Assembly: GCF_014229095.1 (NCBI RefSeq)
Contig: NZ_JAARZC010000007.1
Location: forward strand, 1-58,849
Direction: 5' to 3'
Source of the DNA: Listeria cossartiae subsp. cayugensis
GTDB lineage: Bacteria > Bacillota > Bacilli > Lactobacillales > Listeriaceae
Length of the DNA: 58,849 nucleotides
In this document: piece by piece, positions 50,255 to 58,760 of the stretch
Numbering within the stretch: the stretch's first letter is position 1
How the letters are laid out: every line of letters begins with the position of its first letter
The notes under the pieces: generated by a model
Told to the model about the DNA's origin: nothing
The model's input: the letters and a program-made list of their open reading frames with translations, nothing else
Databases searched by the model: none
Translations under genes and position numbers: made by a program

Positions 50255-50530
50255 TACATGTAGATTTATATGCATGTATACGAGTATATTTATCTACATG
50301 TATATAAATCTACATGTATATCAACTTTTCAAAAAACCGATTCTTATGCCAATTACAGATAACTCTCTATATACTAATCTACAAATCTACATGTATTCCT
50401 GTCTACGTGTAGATTTGTAGATTAGTATATTTGTATACTTGTATACATGTAGACGATTTAAAAAAGTAATGCTTGAAACATTGAAAATCATATGTTATTA
50501 TTAAATCAAAGTTAATCTACATGTAGATTT
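50255..50530. repeat. Centromere-like repeat region upstream of parA
   Basis: Repeats of the CTACATGTAG/TACATGTAG type at 50255, 50294, 50310, 50387, 50444 and 50517, with a variant CTACGTGTAG at 50403. A perfect 21-base inverted repeat has arms 50371-50391 and 50408-50428. It spans the promoter and upstream region of parA. Typical of partition sites bound by the small partner. Confidence 0.7.
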
Positions 50531-50562
50531 GTAGATTTTAATAAAATTAAAGGTGGGGTATT

Positions 50563-51399
50563 ATGGCAAAAGTAATTACATTTGGAAATTTTAAGGGTGG
50601 AACTGGAAAAACAACAAATAGTGCTATGATTGGACATGAACTTGCAAGGCAAGGACACAAAGTATTATTAATAGATTTGGATCCTCAAGCAAATGCGACT
50701 GCTTTATACTTATTAACTAAACAAAGACTGGAAGACAAAGTAGTAACTTTTGATAAAACTCTTATGTCTGCAATTGCTGAAGAAAATTTAGAAGATATTG
50801 TTTTAGAGATTAAAGATAATTTATACTTATTACCGAGTTTTGCCGATTTTACATCATATCCATTATTTTTAGAAAAGAAATTTCCTGATAGCCAATTTGA
50901 TCGCGTTGCATATTTTTCAAAATTAATTACACCATTAAAAAGTAAATTTGACTTTATTTTAATTGATGTTCCACCTACGTTATCTTCATATACAGACTCA
51001 GCACTTTATAGTAGTGATTACACAATTATTGTATTACAAACACAAGAGCGAAGCCTGGTGGGTGCTGAAGCATATGTTAAATACCTTCAAGAACTAATTG
51101 ATAATTATCATGCTGACTTTGATATTTTAGGAGTTCTGCCGGTGCTTTTAAAAAATAATGCTGCCGTTGATATTTCAACTCTCGAAAATGCAAAGGAAAG
51201 TTTCGGAGAGCAAAATCTATTCAAAACCGTTGTAAAAAACATGGAACGATTAAAGCGGTATGATTTGATAGGCATAGTTGATCCAGAAGTTGATGGCTCG
51301 GCTGATATGCATGATAAAAGAGTACTTAACCTTTATAAAAATGTTACTACCGAATTATTAGAAAGATTAGACGAGAAAGGAGCACTTAATAATGAGTGA
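50563..51399 (+). CDS. parA: ParA-family partition ATPase
   Basis: A 278-aa protein with deviant Walker A KGGTGKTT at 11-18, LIDLDPQANAT near 37-47 and FILIDVPPT near 131-139. It positions plasmid copies using the repeat centromere and its small partner. RBS AGGTGGGG. The stop overlaps the partner's start by 8 bases. Equivalent to RepB of the pAD1/pCF10 repABC-type modules. Confidence 0.9.
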   Translation: MAKVITFGNFKGGTGKTTNSAMIGHELARQGHKVLLIDLDPQANATALYLLTKQRLEDKVVTFDKTLMSAIAEENLEDIVLEIKDNLYLLPSFADFTSYPLFLEKKFPDSQFDRVAYFSKLITPLKSKFDFILIDVPPTLSSYTDSALYSSDYTIIVLQTQERSLVGAEAYVKYLQELIDNYHADFDILGVLPVLLKNNAAVDISTLENAKESFGEQNLFKTVVKNMERLKRYDLIGIVDPEVDGSADMHDKRVLNLYKNVTTELLERLDEKGALNNE

Positions 51400-51733
51400 T
51401 ACTAGCAAACAATTATTAAGCAAACCAAAGACGATTGAACGTTCCAAACAGATAGAACCAACATCTTCATTCTCAAGGAATAATATCTTCACATCAAATA
51501 CCGAAACTCAAAAAAGTGTGCCTTCAAAAAAAGCAATTGAAAAAACTACTACTGCACGTCTCAGCTTTAGAAATAAAGATAAAATGAATGCATTGGTTGC
51601 TTTAAAAGGACTAGATTCTGTAGATGAGCTACTTGATATCCTAATTGATGAACATGAGGCCGTTTTAACAACCGATGAAAAAAGAGAGCTACGAACTATG
51701 GTACAGATTTATGAAAAGAAAAGAAGTAGATAA
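51392..51733 (+). CDS. Centromere-binding partner, DUF5388-like (RepC-like)
   Basis: A 113-aa protein. Disordered N-terminus (1-50), then TTARLSFRNKDKMNALVALKG and DSVDELLDILIDEHE, as in the DUF5388/RepC-like partners of ParA on enterococcal and listerial plasmids. It probably binds the TACATGTAG repeats on both sides of the operon. The stop codon lies inside the first downstream repeat. Confidence 0.75.
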   Translation: MSDTSKQLLSKPKTIERSKQIEPTSSFSRNNIFTSNTETQKSVPSKKAIEKTTTARLSFRNKDKMNALVALKGLDSVDELLDILIDEHEAVLTTDEKRELRTMVQIYEKKRSR

Positions 51734-51773
51734 GTATACATGTAGATAAGTATACATGTAGATAAGTATACAT
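51726..51773. repeat. Triple 16-bp tandem repeat downstream of the partition operon
   Basis: GTAGATAAGTATACAT repeated three times without interruption, starting within the last codons of the partner gene. It contains the centromere core, so the partition site extends to both sides. Confidence 0.8.
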
Positions 51774-51810
51774 GTATACTTAATAAAATTAAGATACAAA
51801 GGCAATAAAA

Positions 51811-51854
51811 GAAATCTACTAATCTACATGTATATATGTAGATTAGTAGATTTC
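51811..51854. terminator. 44-base near-perfect palindrome after the partition operon
   Basis: GAAATCTACTAATCTACAT (51811-51829), a 6-base centre, and its exact complement 51836-51854, followed by a T-rich tract. It shares CTACAT with the centromere repeats; may be both terminator and protein site. It also faces the end of uvrX. Confidence 0.7.
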
Positions 51855-51873
51855 TTTTATTTTTTTCTTGTTA

Positions 51874-53154
51874 CTAGCCTTTATGGCCACCAATCATTCC
51901 AGAACGCTTTAATCCTGTTGCACCAGTTAGCAAACTACTCGCATGCATCATCGATCTAAAACCATAACGCTGTCTAATCTTATCTATAGTAGTATCTAAT
52001 TGTTCCCGATTAATTGTTCTTTCCGGGTTTTCAAATAAGTTTAATTGAAGACCTGCCTTCCTAGTAATTCCACCGCAAGATAATTCTACTTGTCGTACAG
52101 CTTCATTCTCATAATACTTCCAGAAGAGCGTAAGAAAGTGTCCAACAAGTGCCTTATTGCTGCTAGTCGCATCTATTTTAATTTGATGTCTAAAACCACG
52201 CTTCACACTAAACTTACTGTATCTAATTCCTAAGTGAACAACAGTCGTATTTACATGCTGCTTTCTCAATCTCATTGCGATATCTTCAGCCATTTCTTGA
52301 ATAACAATTACGACCTCCATGGGATCGTGGTAATCTCGTTCTAGTATTTGACTCTTTCCATAACTCTTCGAAATAGGCACATATTTTTCATTTATTTTAC
52401 TATAATCAATGCCATGAGAATGATAGTATAACTGCTCCCCAATCACCCCTAGCCTTCTCTTCAAGAGTGGGGGAGGGGATTGGCTTAATGCATAGACACT
52501 ATATATTCCTAACCGCTTCAAATTTTCAGCTGTACGATGGCCAACCCCCCACATATCTTCTAAACTTTTAATCTTCCAAATAGTATCTGGAACATCTTCA
52601 TATCTCCAGGTAGCAATCCCATCATCCCGATGTTTAGCTGCATTATCTAAAGCCAACTTAGATAGCAACAAATTATCACCGATTCCTACTGTCACAAAAA
52701 GGCGTAATTCTCTTAAAATATCTGCTTGAATTTTCTCCGCAATTTCTTGTGTCGATCCAAACAATCTGTGAGAACCTGTAACATCTAAAAATGCCTCGTC
52801 AATTGAGTAAGCAAGAAAATACTCTCTGGGTACATAACGCAAAAATATCTCCTGGATCATCGCATTCACTTTTAAATATAATTTCATTCGTGGGGGAGCT
52901 ATGATGATTTCTTTATCCCAAGTGGGGAGTTCATACATTCTCGAACCCGTTTTTATCCGGTGAATTTTCTTCATTGCAGGGCTTGCTGCAAGCACTAAAC
53001 CTCCGGCGCGATCTGCGTTGCTCATTACTACTAATTTCGCTTTTAAAGGATCTAATCCACGCTTCACACATTCTACACTAGCAAAGAATGATTTTACATC
53101 GATACACAGAATATCTTTTCGTGGTGCATGAGAATAATCTTCTACTTGTACCAT
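51874..53154 (-). CDS. uvrX: Y-family DNA polymerase (UvrX/ImpB-MucB-SamB-like)
   Basis: A 426-aa translesion polymerase. Catalytic motifs are ILCIDVKSFFAS (Asp19) and YSIDEAFLD at 116-124 (Asp119, Glu120). Little-finger-like C-terminus with LNLFENPE, a possible beta-clamp-binding motif. It acts in SOS mutagenesis and UV tolerance. It is the third gene of an operon with a YolD-like protein and a 103/86-aa gene and is controlled by a double LexA site at 53775-53821. Common on enterococcal, listerial and bacillary plasmids. Confidence 0.92.
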   Translation of the reverse strand: MVQVEDYSHAPRKDILCIDVKSFFASVECVKRGLDPLKAKLVVMSNADRAGGLVLAASPAMKKIHRIKTGSRMYELPTWDKEIIIAPPRMKLYLKVNAMIQEIFLRYVPREYFLAYSIDEAFLDVTGSHRLFGSTQEIAEKIQADILRELRLFVTVGIGDNLLLSKLALDNAAKHRDDGIATWRYEDVPDTIWKIKSLEDMWGVGHRTAENLKRLGIYSVYALSQSPPPLLKRRLGVIGEQLYYHSHGIDYSKINEKYVPISKSYGKSQILERDYHDPMEVVIVIQEMAEDIAMRLRKQHVNTTVVHLGIRYSKFSVKRGFRHQIKIDATSSNKALVGHFLTLFWKYYENEAVRQVELSCGGITRKAGLQLNLFENPERTINREQLDTTIDKIRQRYGFRSMMHASSLLTGATGLKRSGMIGGHKG

Positions 53155-53489
53155 TTTTCTGTTGTCCGTTCTTCAATGTTTAAGATACTGTAGAAAGACA
53201 GGGAAATAACTCCGGAAGCTGCTTGAATAAAAATAATATCACCATCTATTCCAGCAATCCTGCCTATTATATCTGGTTCTGGAAAAGCATCCGCATTTAG
53301 GGGCTTTTTTTGTATCACTAATGCAGACTGGTGAGTGATAGCAGCACTTAATACGCTCTCAATGCATTCTGGCGACATAGCTTCTCGCCATTTTAACCTG
53401 GTGGATGCTTGTTGCTGATCCATTTGCTCGTTATGTTCACTCAAGAAAAATCCTTGCCATTTTTTAATTCCTCGATCTTGATAGGTCAT
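53142..53489 (-). CDS. yolD: YolD-like protein
   Basis: A 115-aa protein starting MTYQDRGIKKWQGFFLSEHN, the YolD signature (DRG-x-KKW). YolD proteins are coupled to UvrX-type polymerases and probably modulate them. It overlaps uvrX by 13 bases. The start at 53489 is selected over GTG 53498 because it leaves a spacing of about 10 bases from AAAGG. Confidence 0.8.
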   Translation of the reverse strand: MTYQDRGIKKWQGFFLSEHNEQMDQQQASTRLKWREAMSPECIESVLSAAITHQSALVIQKKPLNADAFPEPDIIGRIAGIDGDIIFIQAASGVISLSFYSILNIEERTTEKWYK

Positions 53490-53494
53490 TACAA

Positions 53495-53755
53495 TCACAA
53501 CCTTTCAATTGAAATTATTTCCGTATCTCGTACAATAATTCCGGATACAAGAATAGTCTTCAACGGTTCATTAAATAAATAGCATTTGCCCGAAACGTGA
53601 TGTTCGTAGCCACCACTATACGTGGTAAAACGGAGAGAATAATCATCGTCTATGGAGTCATGTATTAACTTCAAATATTGCTCCCAGCGTTCTTTAGTGA
53701 CAATAGGTTGAGTGACTCTCTCATAATACTTTTTCCCAATTAACATCATTTCCAT
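53495..53755 (-). CDS. Small SOS operon protein, 86 aa
   Basis: An 86-aa protein starting MEMMLIGKKYYERVTQ. The upstream-longer frame starting at 53806 would lie inside the promoter, so the ATG at 53755 with GGAGG nearby is preferred. Basic alpha/beta, no family recognised. First gene of the SOS operon ahead of yolD and uvrX. Confidence 0.65.
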   Translation of the reverse strand: MEMMLIGKKYYERVTQPIVTKERWEQYLKLIHDSIDDDYSLRFTTYSGGYEHHVSGKCYLFNEPLKTILVSGIIVRDTEIISIERL

Positions 53756-53774
53756 GGCCAAAACCTCCAAAAAT

Positions 53775-53826
53775 AATAAGAACATATGTTTGTATACATT
53801 ATACAAACATATGTTCTTATTTACAA
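53775..53826 (-). promoter_or_regulatory. uvrX operon promoter with paired LexA boxes
   Basis: Two 22-base arms (53775-53796 and 53800-53821), exact inverted complements with a 3-base centre. Each contains GAACATATGTTT or its complement, matching the Gram-positive LexA consensus. The promoter is TTGTAA (53826-53821), 17 bp, TATAAT (53803-53798); one box lies in the spacer and the other over the start site. Strong SOS control. Confidence 0.85.
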
Positions 53827-53986
53827 TGTGTCTTTTTTATCATTTTTTAGTGTTATAAGTTAATTTTTACTATTTGTTAACTATCGTTCATTCTTTTAAA
53901 TCTGAATCTAGCAAAATAGAATGATAGATAAGATAGCTTAATTACTTTATAATAAACACAACTTTTTTTGCTTGTCACTAACTAGA

Positions 53987-54388
53987 TTATTCAACTATCA
54001 CTTTAAAAGGCGCATGCCCTGTTTCAACATTTTGCAATAATGTAGGTTTCCTAAATCTCAGACTTGTATCTAATTTGAAAATCGCCGTTTCATCAATTAT
54101 TCCTAAAAACGAAACATTTATCCATAAAGGGGCTTTAGGTAAAACACCTCCTAAAACATCAACTGTATCATTTATCCCCAGTTGTTTTCCTCCAATATTT
54201 TCTTCAGTTAATACCATTCTTTTCATCATTTCATCTGTACTATCTAATATTTTCCCAGATTCTTCTATGGGAACAATCACGAATCTCTCTTTCAAGCTGT
54301 TTATATTTTTAGATTGTTTAATTTCATCTACTGTTTTTTGTAAATTGTTTTTAAATATTTGTTTATTCATTTGTGTAAGTTTAGACAT
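53987..54388 (-). CDS. Putative immunity protein for the LXG toxin
   Basis: A 133-aa soluble protein starting MSKLTQMNKQIFKNNLQ. ATG at 54388 has GGGGAGG 9 bases upstream, a longer frame to 54406 does not. It follows the LXG toxin gene with an 18-base gap, the normal immunity position. The C-terminus is SseB-like in feel (RFVIVPIEESG, LGINDTVDVLGG) but I give no firm family. Its neutralising role is inferred. Confidence 0.65.
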   Translation of the reverse strand: MSKLTQMNKQIFKNNLQKTVDEIKQSKNINSLKERFVIVPIEESGKILDSTDEMMKRMVLTEENIGGKQLGINDTVDVLGGVLPKAPLWINVSFLGIIDETAIFKLDTSLRFRKPTLLQNVETGHAPFKVIVE

Positions 54389-54406
54389 GGTACTGAACCT
54401 CCCCAA

Positions 54407-55960
54407 TTATTTTAATTTTGTACTTGTATGACCCAGCTTCCCTAAATCAACATATCCAGATTCAGTTAAATTCATACTATAATTTTCTAGCCAAGCATTT
54501 TTGGTATTTATTCCCGAATTCTCAAAAATTTGTTGATAATTATTTGCATGATTTGTAGTAGGAGTATAGTGTCCTGACTGATTATCAATGCGTCGAACAT
54601 TTCCATTTTTATCAAGTTTTAATTTCCCTGCTGCCTGAACATCTGCACCACCTGCTAAATAAGAATGCCCTTTTCCAACTTTTAGATTACCTTCCATATC
54701 AATGATAAAGTCTACCTCATGAATTCCGTCTCTTATTTTAATTTGCCCATTTTCAATTATATAATCAAATGTTTTTCCTTCCTGTCTTTCGTTTGGGTAT
54801 TTATTTTTTATTAACTGGACTGGGTTTTTACCACCACTTGTACGTTCAGAAATTTTTCCAACTTCTGGTTTTTTTACTTTCTTTGCCATTATTGATTTAT
54901 TTCTGGCTGCTGCAATTCCAAACCCTAAACCTAATGCCATATCCGTTAATCCTGCATCATCTGTCCAATCTTTCATACTAGCAACATAGGCAGAGGATCT
55001 TAATACACCTCCGGAAAATCCGGATACTTTTTCTCCAGTTAAATAGTTTACTCCATCTTTCCAACTATCATTTACTCGCCGTTCGAGTTCTTCCCCCGAA
55101 AGTTCTGTGTAAGAAATAGATGGTAATTCCTGGCCATGTTTTTCTAAGAACGCTTGTAATTCCTTGTTCTCTACTCGTTTTCCATCTTTTTCAAGTAACC
55201 ACATCGTGACTGTTTCACCTTGATCATTCACATATGTATAGGCTAATACCGTGTAATCTTCAAAAGCTTTCGGATACGGATCTTTGTCGTTTTCTTTTCG
55301 TGCGTTATCCAGCGCTTTTTTCATAAGCAACAAGCTGTTTGCCGCACTTTTCGGCACGGAATAAGTCCCTGTTTTGTCATTAAAACTCACATGATGTAGC
55401 AATTCTTGCACCGCACGTCCGGTTGCCCGAATGAGTTCATCTAATGCACAAAAAAACTGGCCATGGCTTTGTTCGAAAGCTAAATATCTTTCTAGTATGT
55501 TCTCTTGTTCGATTGCCTTCAGTAATTGTGTATGAACACTTCTTGATTTCACTGCATAGACTTGTTGCATATCCGGCTTCGTGTTCGGTGCGGTTAATTG
55601 TCGATGCAAGTCTTCTTCTTTTCGCTGTAACTGGCTAACCTTGGCCATCGCTTCTTGTAAGATTTCTGCATCAATTCTGGCAGAAGGCGAACTATCCACT
55701 TGGCTCCCGAACTCGCGAATATATTGCGATAGTCGCTCTTCGCTTTCATCCAATGCTTCAATGATGCTCTGGCAAATACTTGTATAGGTACTAGAAAAAT
55801 ACCTTTTGGAGGTACTAACTGCTTCTCCTTTTAAACTATTGTCCTGGGCGTAGTCCATTGCCGCTTCTTTGATTTTTTTCATCATGGTTTTGGCTTCGGC
55901 ATTACTACTTCGCAAACCGTGGAGAAAGTCATTCAATTCCGCAATATCTATCCGGCTCAT
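54407..55960 (-). CDS. LXG-domain polymorphic toxin (type VII secretion substrate)
   Basis: A 517-aa toxin. The N-terminal LXG domain (about 1-205) begins MSRIDIAELNDFLHGL. A middle region (210-380) is followed by a C-terminal toxin part (about 385-517) with GKGHSYLAGGADVQAAGK and SGHYTPTTNH, a motif set seen in several polymorphic toxin C-termini whose activity I cannot assign. ATG at 55960 overlaps the previous stop (ATGA). It is exported by a host T7SS, which is not encoded here. Preceded by two Lap-like partners and followed by a putative immunity gene. Confidence 0.85.
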   Translation of the reverse strand: MSRIDIAELNDFLHGLRSSNAEAKTMMKKIKEAAMDYAQDNSLKGEAVSTSKRYFSSTYTSICQSIIEALDESEERLSQYIREFGSQVDSSPSARIDAEILQEAMAKVSQLQRKEEDLHRQLTAPNTKPDMQQVYAVKSRSVHTQLLKAIEQENILERYLAFEQSHGQFFCALDELIRATGRAVQELLHHVSFNDKTGTYSVPKSAANSLLLMKKALDNARKENDKDPYPKAFEDYTVLAYTYVNDQGETVTMWLLEKDGKRVENKELQAFLEKHGQELPSISYTELSGEELERRVNDSWKDGVNYLTGEKVSGFSGGVLRSSAYVASMKDWTDDAGLTDMALGLGFGIAAARNKSIMAKKVKKPEVGKISERTSGGKNPVQLIKNKYPNERQEGKTFDYIIENGQIKIRDGIHEVDFIIDMEGNLKVGKGHSYLAGGADVQAAGKLKLDKNGNVRRIDNQSGHYTPTTNHANNYQQIFENSGINTKNAWLENYSMNLTESGYVDLGKLGHTSTKLK

Positions 55961-56325
55961 TGACTCCACTCCTTTTGCAGGGTGGCTTGTTTGGTTTCTA
56001 ACGTGTGGAGCCTGGCCTTATTTTCTTGTAGTTCTGTGTCTAAATCGCTTCTTTTATCCTGGAGATTACGCCTCCAAGCCTGAGATTCTTCGTGTTGCTG
56101 CTCTTCTAAAAAACGATGAAAACCACTGGCTTCTTCGCCTTGCCAGCCACTGCGTAAAAAGTCTAATAACACCAGTTTTTCTTGTGTTAATTGGTGGCTG
56201 TCCTCTTCTAACCAATCTTGTTCATTTTGTTTTCTTCTCGTTTGATCGACATTCGTTTCTGCCGTCATCTTCGCTTTTTTGATTTGTTGGAGTTGTTGTT
56301 CTAGTTGGCTGTGTGCGCTATCCAA
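55957..56325 (-). CDS. LXG-associated helical protein, DUF5082-like
   Basis: A 122-aa all-helical protein (HSQLEQQLQQIKKAKMTAET to the end). Matches the YwqH/DUF5082 type, which pairs with an LXG toxin for type VII secretion. Starts at TTG with GGAGGTGCG upstream; zero-gap from the previous stop. Confidence 0.75.
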   Translation of the reverse strand: MDSAHSQLEQQLQQIKKAKMTAETNVDQTRRKQNEQDWLEEDSHQLTQEKLVLLDFLRSGWQGEEASGFHRFLEEQQHEESQAWRRNLQDKRSDLDTELQENKARLHTLETKQATLQKEWSQ

Positions 56326-56610
56326 TTAACGCACCTCCAACTGATTGATTTTTTGTCCCATGACCTGGTCTTGCTTGGCATAGGCAATACCCATTTTCTT
56401 TAATCGTCTCGCATCTTGCTTGGCCACATGTTGAAAATCCTCCACTACGTCTACCAAATCAATCAATGCCGATCGCAATTGATCAATTGAATTGGCTCTG
56501 GAATACGCCATGTTCCCGTTTTTTAATGGTAAGTATTTTCCCGAACTTTTACTTGCCAATTTAGTTGCATGTTGTTGGAAGGTTACTTCGTTGACTTTTA
56601 TTTCTCTCAC
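56326..56610 (-). CDS. LXG-associated helical protein, DUF5344/YwqI-like
   Basis: A 94-aa helical protein starting MREIKVNEVTFQQHATKLAS, the YwqI/DUF5344 type, a WXG100-like secretion partner. First gene of the LXG operon, with promoter upstream (TGTTATAAT near 56661-56669 on the minus strand). Confidence 0.75.
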   Translation of the reverse strand: MREIKVNEVTFQQHATKLASKSSGKYLPLKNGNMAYSRANSIDQLRSALIDLVDVVEDFQHVAKQDARRLKKMGIAYAKQDQVMGQKINQLEVR

Positions 56611-56773
56611 ATTCGTGCTTCCTCTCTGTCCAATAGGATTTAGTTTGATACTCTCCCATTATAACATCGGTAGCATACTGCTTTTGTGAGCGTTTTGTGA
56701 ATCTATTTGGTAGGAAATAGCGCTACAGAGAATATTTAAGTGAATAAATTAACATTTTATGTCACATGCTATC

Positions 56774-57208
56774 TCAGTATGAAAACTGTAGTTCGATTAT
56801 ATGATCTACGTTCAACCAAATTTCTTCACAAGAAACAGTTTCTTCAAATTTATTCGTTAAATCATAATTAGTTTCACATTGACTAAATTTTATAAACTGA
56901 TTTCCGCTATTTAATTGATGTTTTATCCAATTTTGATTTTTTACATCTGATACTTCGATTTCCCCATCGCCTCTTTGCGTACGGTAAATAATCGTTAATA
57001 CCTCTTCGCTTTCGCTCGTTTCTTTTTCTACTACCCATTTACTTAACTCCATAATCACTCTAGCATCAAGCTGCGTATTAAGACTACGTTGAAATTTTGC
57101 AATTACATTGGACAATGAATCGTTTTCACACTCACTTTTCATGCTTTCCAATAAACTCTGATTTCTAATCATTTCTTCTGCTCCCTTAACATATGTTTTT
57201 TTATCCAA
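56774..57208 (-). CDS. Hypothetical protein, 144 aa
   Basis: A soluble acidic alpha/beta protein with a TTG start (GGAGG 8 bases upstream). Between the LXG operon and the recombinase, possibly an orphan immunity or regulator. No family recognised. Confidence 0.5.
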   Translation of the reverse strand: MDKKTYVKGAEEMIRNQSLLESMKSECENDSLSNVIAKFQRSLNTQLDARVIMELSKWVVEKETSESEEVLTIIYRTQRGDGEIEVSDVKNQNWIKHQLNSGNQFIKFSQCETNYDLTNKFEETVSCEEIWLNVDHIIELQFSY

Positions 57209-57224
57209 TTTCTATTCCTCCAAT

Positions 57225-57599
57225 TTAATATTGTTTTTCATCCAATTCATTTGACTTTTCTTGCTCCATATACACCTCTAAAAACAAACCGAAATTATAA
57301 CCTTTAACATCTTTAAACGTTTCAAAACTTAAAGCTTCTGTGGAAAAAAATTCCGGAATTTCAGCGCTATTTAGCTTTATAAAATCATGCAATTCTTGAT
57401 AGTCCATTCTGTAATAATCTAGTATAGATAAAATAGAAGCGTTTTGATACGGATTTCGTTCAATAGCTTTTAGCAATCCCATAGTTAACTCATATCCAGC
57501 AAGTATATAAAATTGTTTGTATTCTTCTCTTCGTGTTAAATTCAATTCATTTCTATATATTTCTTTTACTATAGTTTTAAAATTCTCCAGGAAAACCAA
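57225..57599 (-). CDS. Hypothetical helical protein, 124 aa
   Basis: An acidic, mostly helical 124-aa protein with aromatic residues throughout. Start is uncertain: TTG at 57599 with GGGAG adjacent. 16 bp upstream of the 144-aa gene, so a pair. Orphan immunity is possible by position. Confidence 0.45.
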   Translation of the reverse strand: MVFLENFKTIVKEIYRNELNLTRREEYKQFYILAGYELTMGLLKAIERNPYQNASILSILDYYRMDYQELHDFIKLNSAEIPEFFSTEALSFETFKDVKGYNFGLFLEVYMEQEKSNELDEKQY

Positions 57600-57647
57600 C
57601 TCCCTATTCTAATTTGCGTTAGTACTGTTATGCTACCAGTGAAAAAA

Positions 57648-58253
57648 CTATAAACCTAAGCTACTTACTGCTTGGTCTTTATCTTCTTGCTCGATGCCGA
57701 TGTACCTAAGAGTAATTCGAGGGGAAGAATGATTCAACAATACTTGAATTAATTCCAGGCCAATTCCATTTTTGTACAAATGATAGCCAAATGTTTTCCT
57801 CATACTATGCGTACCCAAATTTTCTAATCCAGCCTTTTTTCCGGCCGTTGATATAATATACCATCCTTGCTGCCGCGTTAACGGACGTTCTCCAGCCTTT
57901 TTCTTTCGACTCGTGAACAAGTAGTGATCTAAATCTTGCTGATCAATCGCCTTCGCATGTTCTTTTACTACAAAATCCCAAATATCCTTTTGCAACTTCT
58001 TCGTTAAGATCACGGAGTTGTTTTTTTCCGTTTTTTGCTCGGTCATCTTCAATCGACTTTTCACCCGAACTTTTTGCCGATATATTTCTAACACATCACT
58101 TAACTTCAAACTCAACAAATCGGAAATTCGATAGGCCGTATTAATTCCGATAGAAAAAAGCAATACGTTTCTTTCTCCAAAATCGCCCTGGGACAAAATG
58201 GTTTTAATCAACGCAATTTTTTCTAAATTTTTGATCGGTTGCACTTCTTCCAT
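57648..58253 (-). CDS. Short tyrosine recombinase
   Basis: A 201-aa protein consisting of little but the catalytic domain: Arg42 (YRISDL), His149 and Arg152 (HSMRKTFG), His175 (LLNHSS) and Tyr184 (TLRYIG). It lacks the usual N-terminal core-binding domain, as in short plasmid resolvase-type enzymes. It probably resolves plasmid multimers. An inverted 13-bp repeat spans its own promoter and a 33-bp palindrome follows; either may be its site. Confidence 0.85.
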   Translation of the reverse strand: MEEVQPIKNLEKIALIKTILSQGDFGERNVLLFSIGINTAYRISDLLSLKLSDVLEIYRQKVRVKSRLKMTEQKTEKNNSVILTKKLQKDIWDFVVKEHAKAIDQQDLDHYLFTSRKKKAGERPLTRQQGWYIISTAGKKAGLENLGTHSMRKTFGYHLYKNGIGLELIQVLLNHSSPRITLRYIGIEQEDKDQAVSSLGL

Positions 58254-58275
58254 TTGAAAAATTCACCTCTTTACC

Positions 58276-58318
58276 GAATATTACTTAACATCATTATACC
58301 ATATATTAAGTAATATTC
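58276..58318. promoter_or_regulatory. 13-bp inverted repeat around the recombinase promoter
   Basis: GAATATTACTTAA (58276-58288) and TTAAGTAATATTC (58306-58318), 17-base spacer holding the minus-strand TATAAT. Operator or recombination site of the recombinase. Confidence 0.6.
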
Positions 58319-58331
58319 AAAATGAAGGAAG

Positions 58332-58362
58332 AAAAAAGAGAAAACAAAAAATCGTTTTCTCT
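58332..58362 (-). terminator. Hairpin upstream of the recombinase gene
   Basis: GAGAAAAC and GTTTTCTC around AAAAAATC with a T-run on the minus strand. Confidence 0.5.
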
Positions 58363-58393
58363 CTTAGAACGCCAATGTTTCACGTCGTTTTAT

Positions 58394-58426
58394 CCAATCT
58401 TACTCAATGTCATTGAGTAAGATTGG
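58394..58426. repeat. 33-bp near-perfect palindrome
   Basis: CCAATCTTACTCAATG, T, CATTGAGTAAGATTGG: 16-bp arms with a single central base. Followed by a T-rich tract. Candidate terminator, or recombination or origin site beside the tyrosine recombinase. Confidence 0.6.
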
Positions 58427-58553
58427 TATTTATTTGTTTTTTAGCCAATTAGAATTTTATTTACAAATTTATACATTTAATTTTCTGGAAAATGCGACAA
58501 ATCACCCTCTTAACTGTATCTATTTATATATTTAATGAGAGGTGGGAAGATTC

Positions 58554-58709
58554 ATGAAAATAATCCTAGAATTTTTATTTAAAGAGTTATTGTCTTTAGC
58601 TATTGAATACGGAATAAATTGGCTTATTTTAAATGATCACATCTATATATTGATCATTATAGTTAGCTTTATTGTTCGTTGTTTTGTAGGAACTTGCGAT
58701 AAAAAATAA
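58554..58709 (+). CDS. Small membrane protein (51 aa)
   Basis: A 51-codon ORF, MKIILEFLFK onward, with one strong hydrophobic helix (about 28-46) and a C-end CDKK. RBS GAGGTGGG 8 bases upstream. It lies between the palindrome and the junction toxin locus. Possibly another small toxin-like or membrane peptide; no family recognised. Confidence 0.5.
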   Translation: MKIILEFLFKELLSLAIEYGINWLILNDHIYILIIIVSFIVRCFVGTCDKK

Positions 58710-58760
58710 TTTTAGTACATAACCATAGCGTTTACCCTTTTTCCAAAAGAGTTTCAATGC

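Noticed and set aside
50255-50530. CRISPR-like array of CTACATGTAG units
   Set aside because: Units are short palindromes with irregular spacing and no spacer-length regularity; the partition context explains them.
53987-54406. Longer start at 54406 for the immunity candidate
   Set aside because: No ribosome-binding site, whereas ATG 54388 has GGGGAGG at proper spacing.
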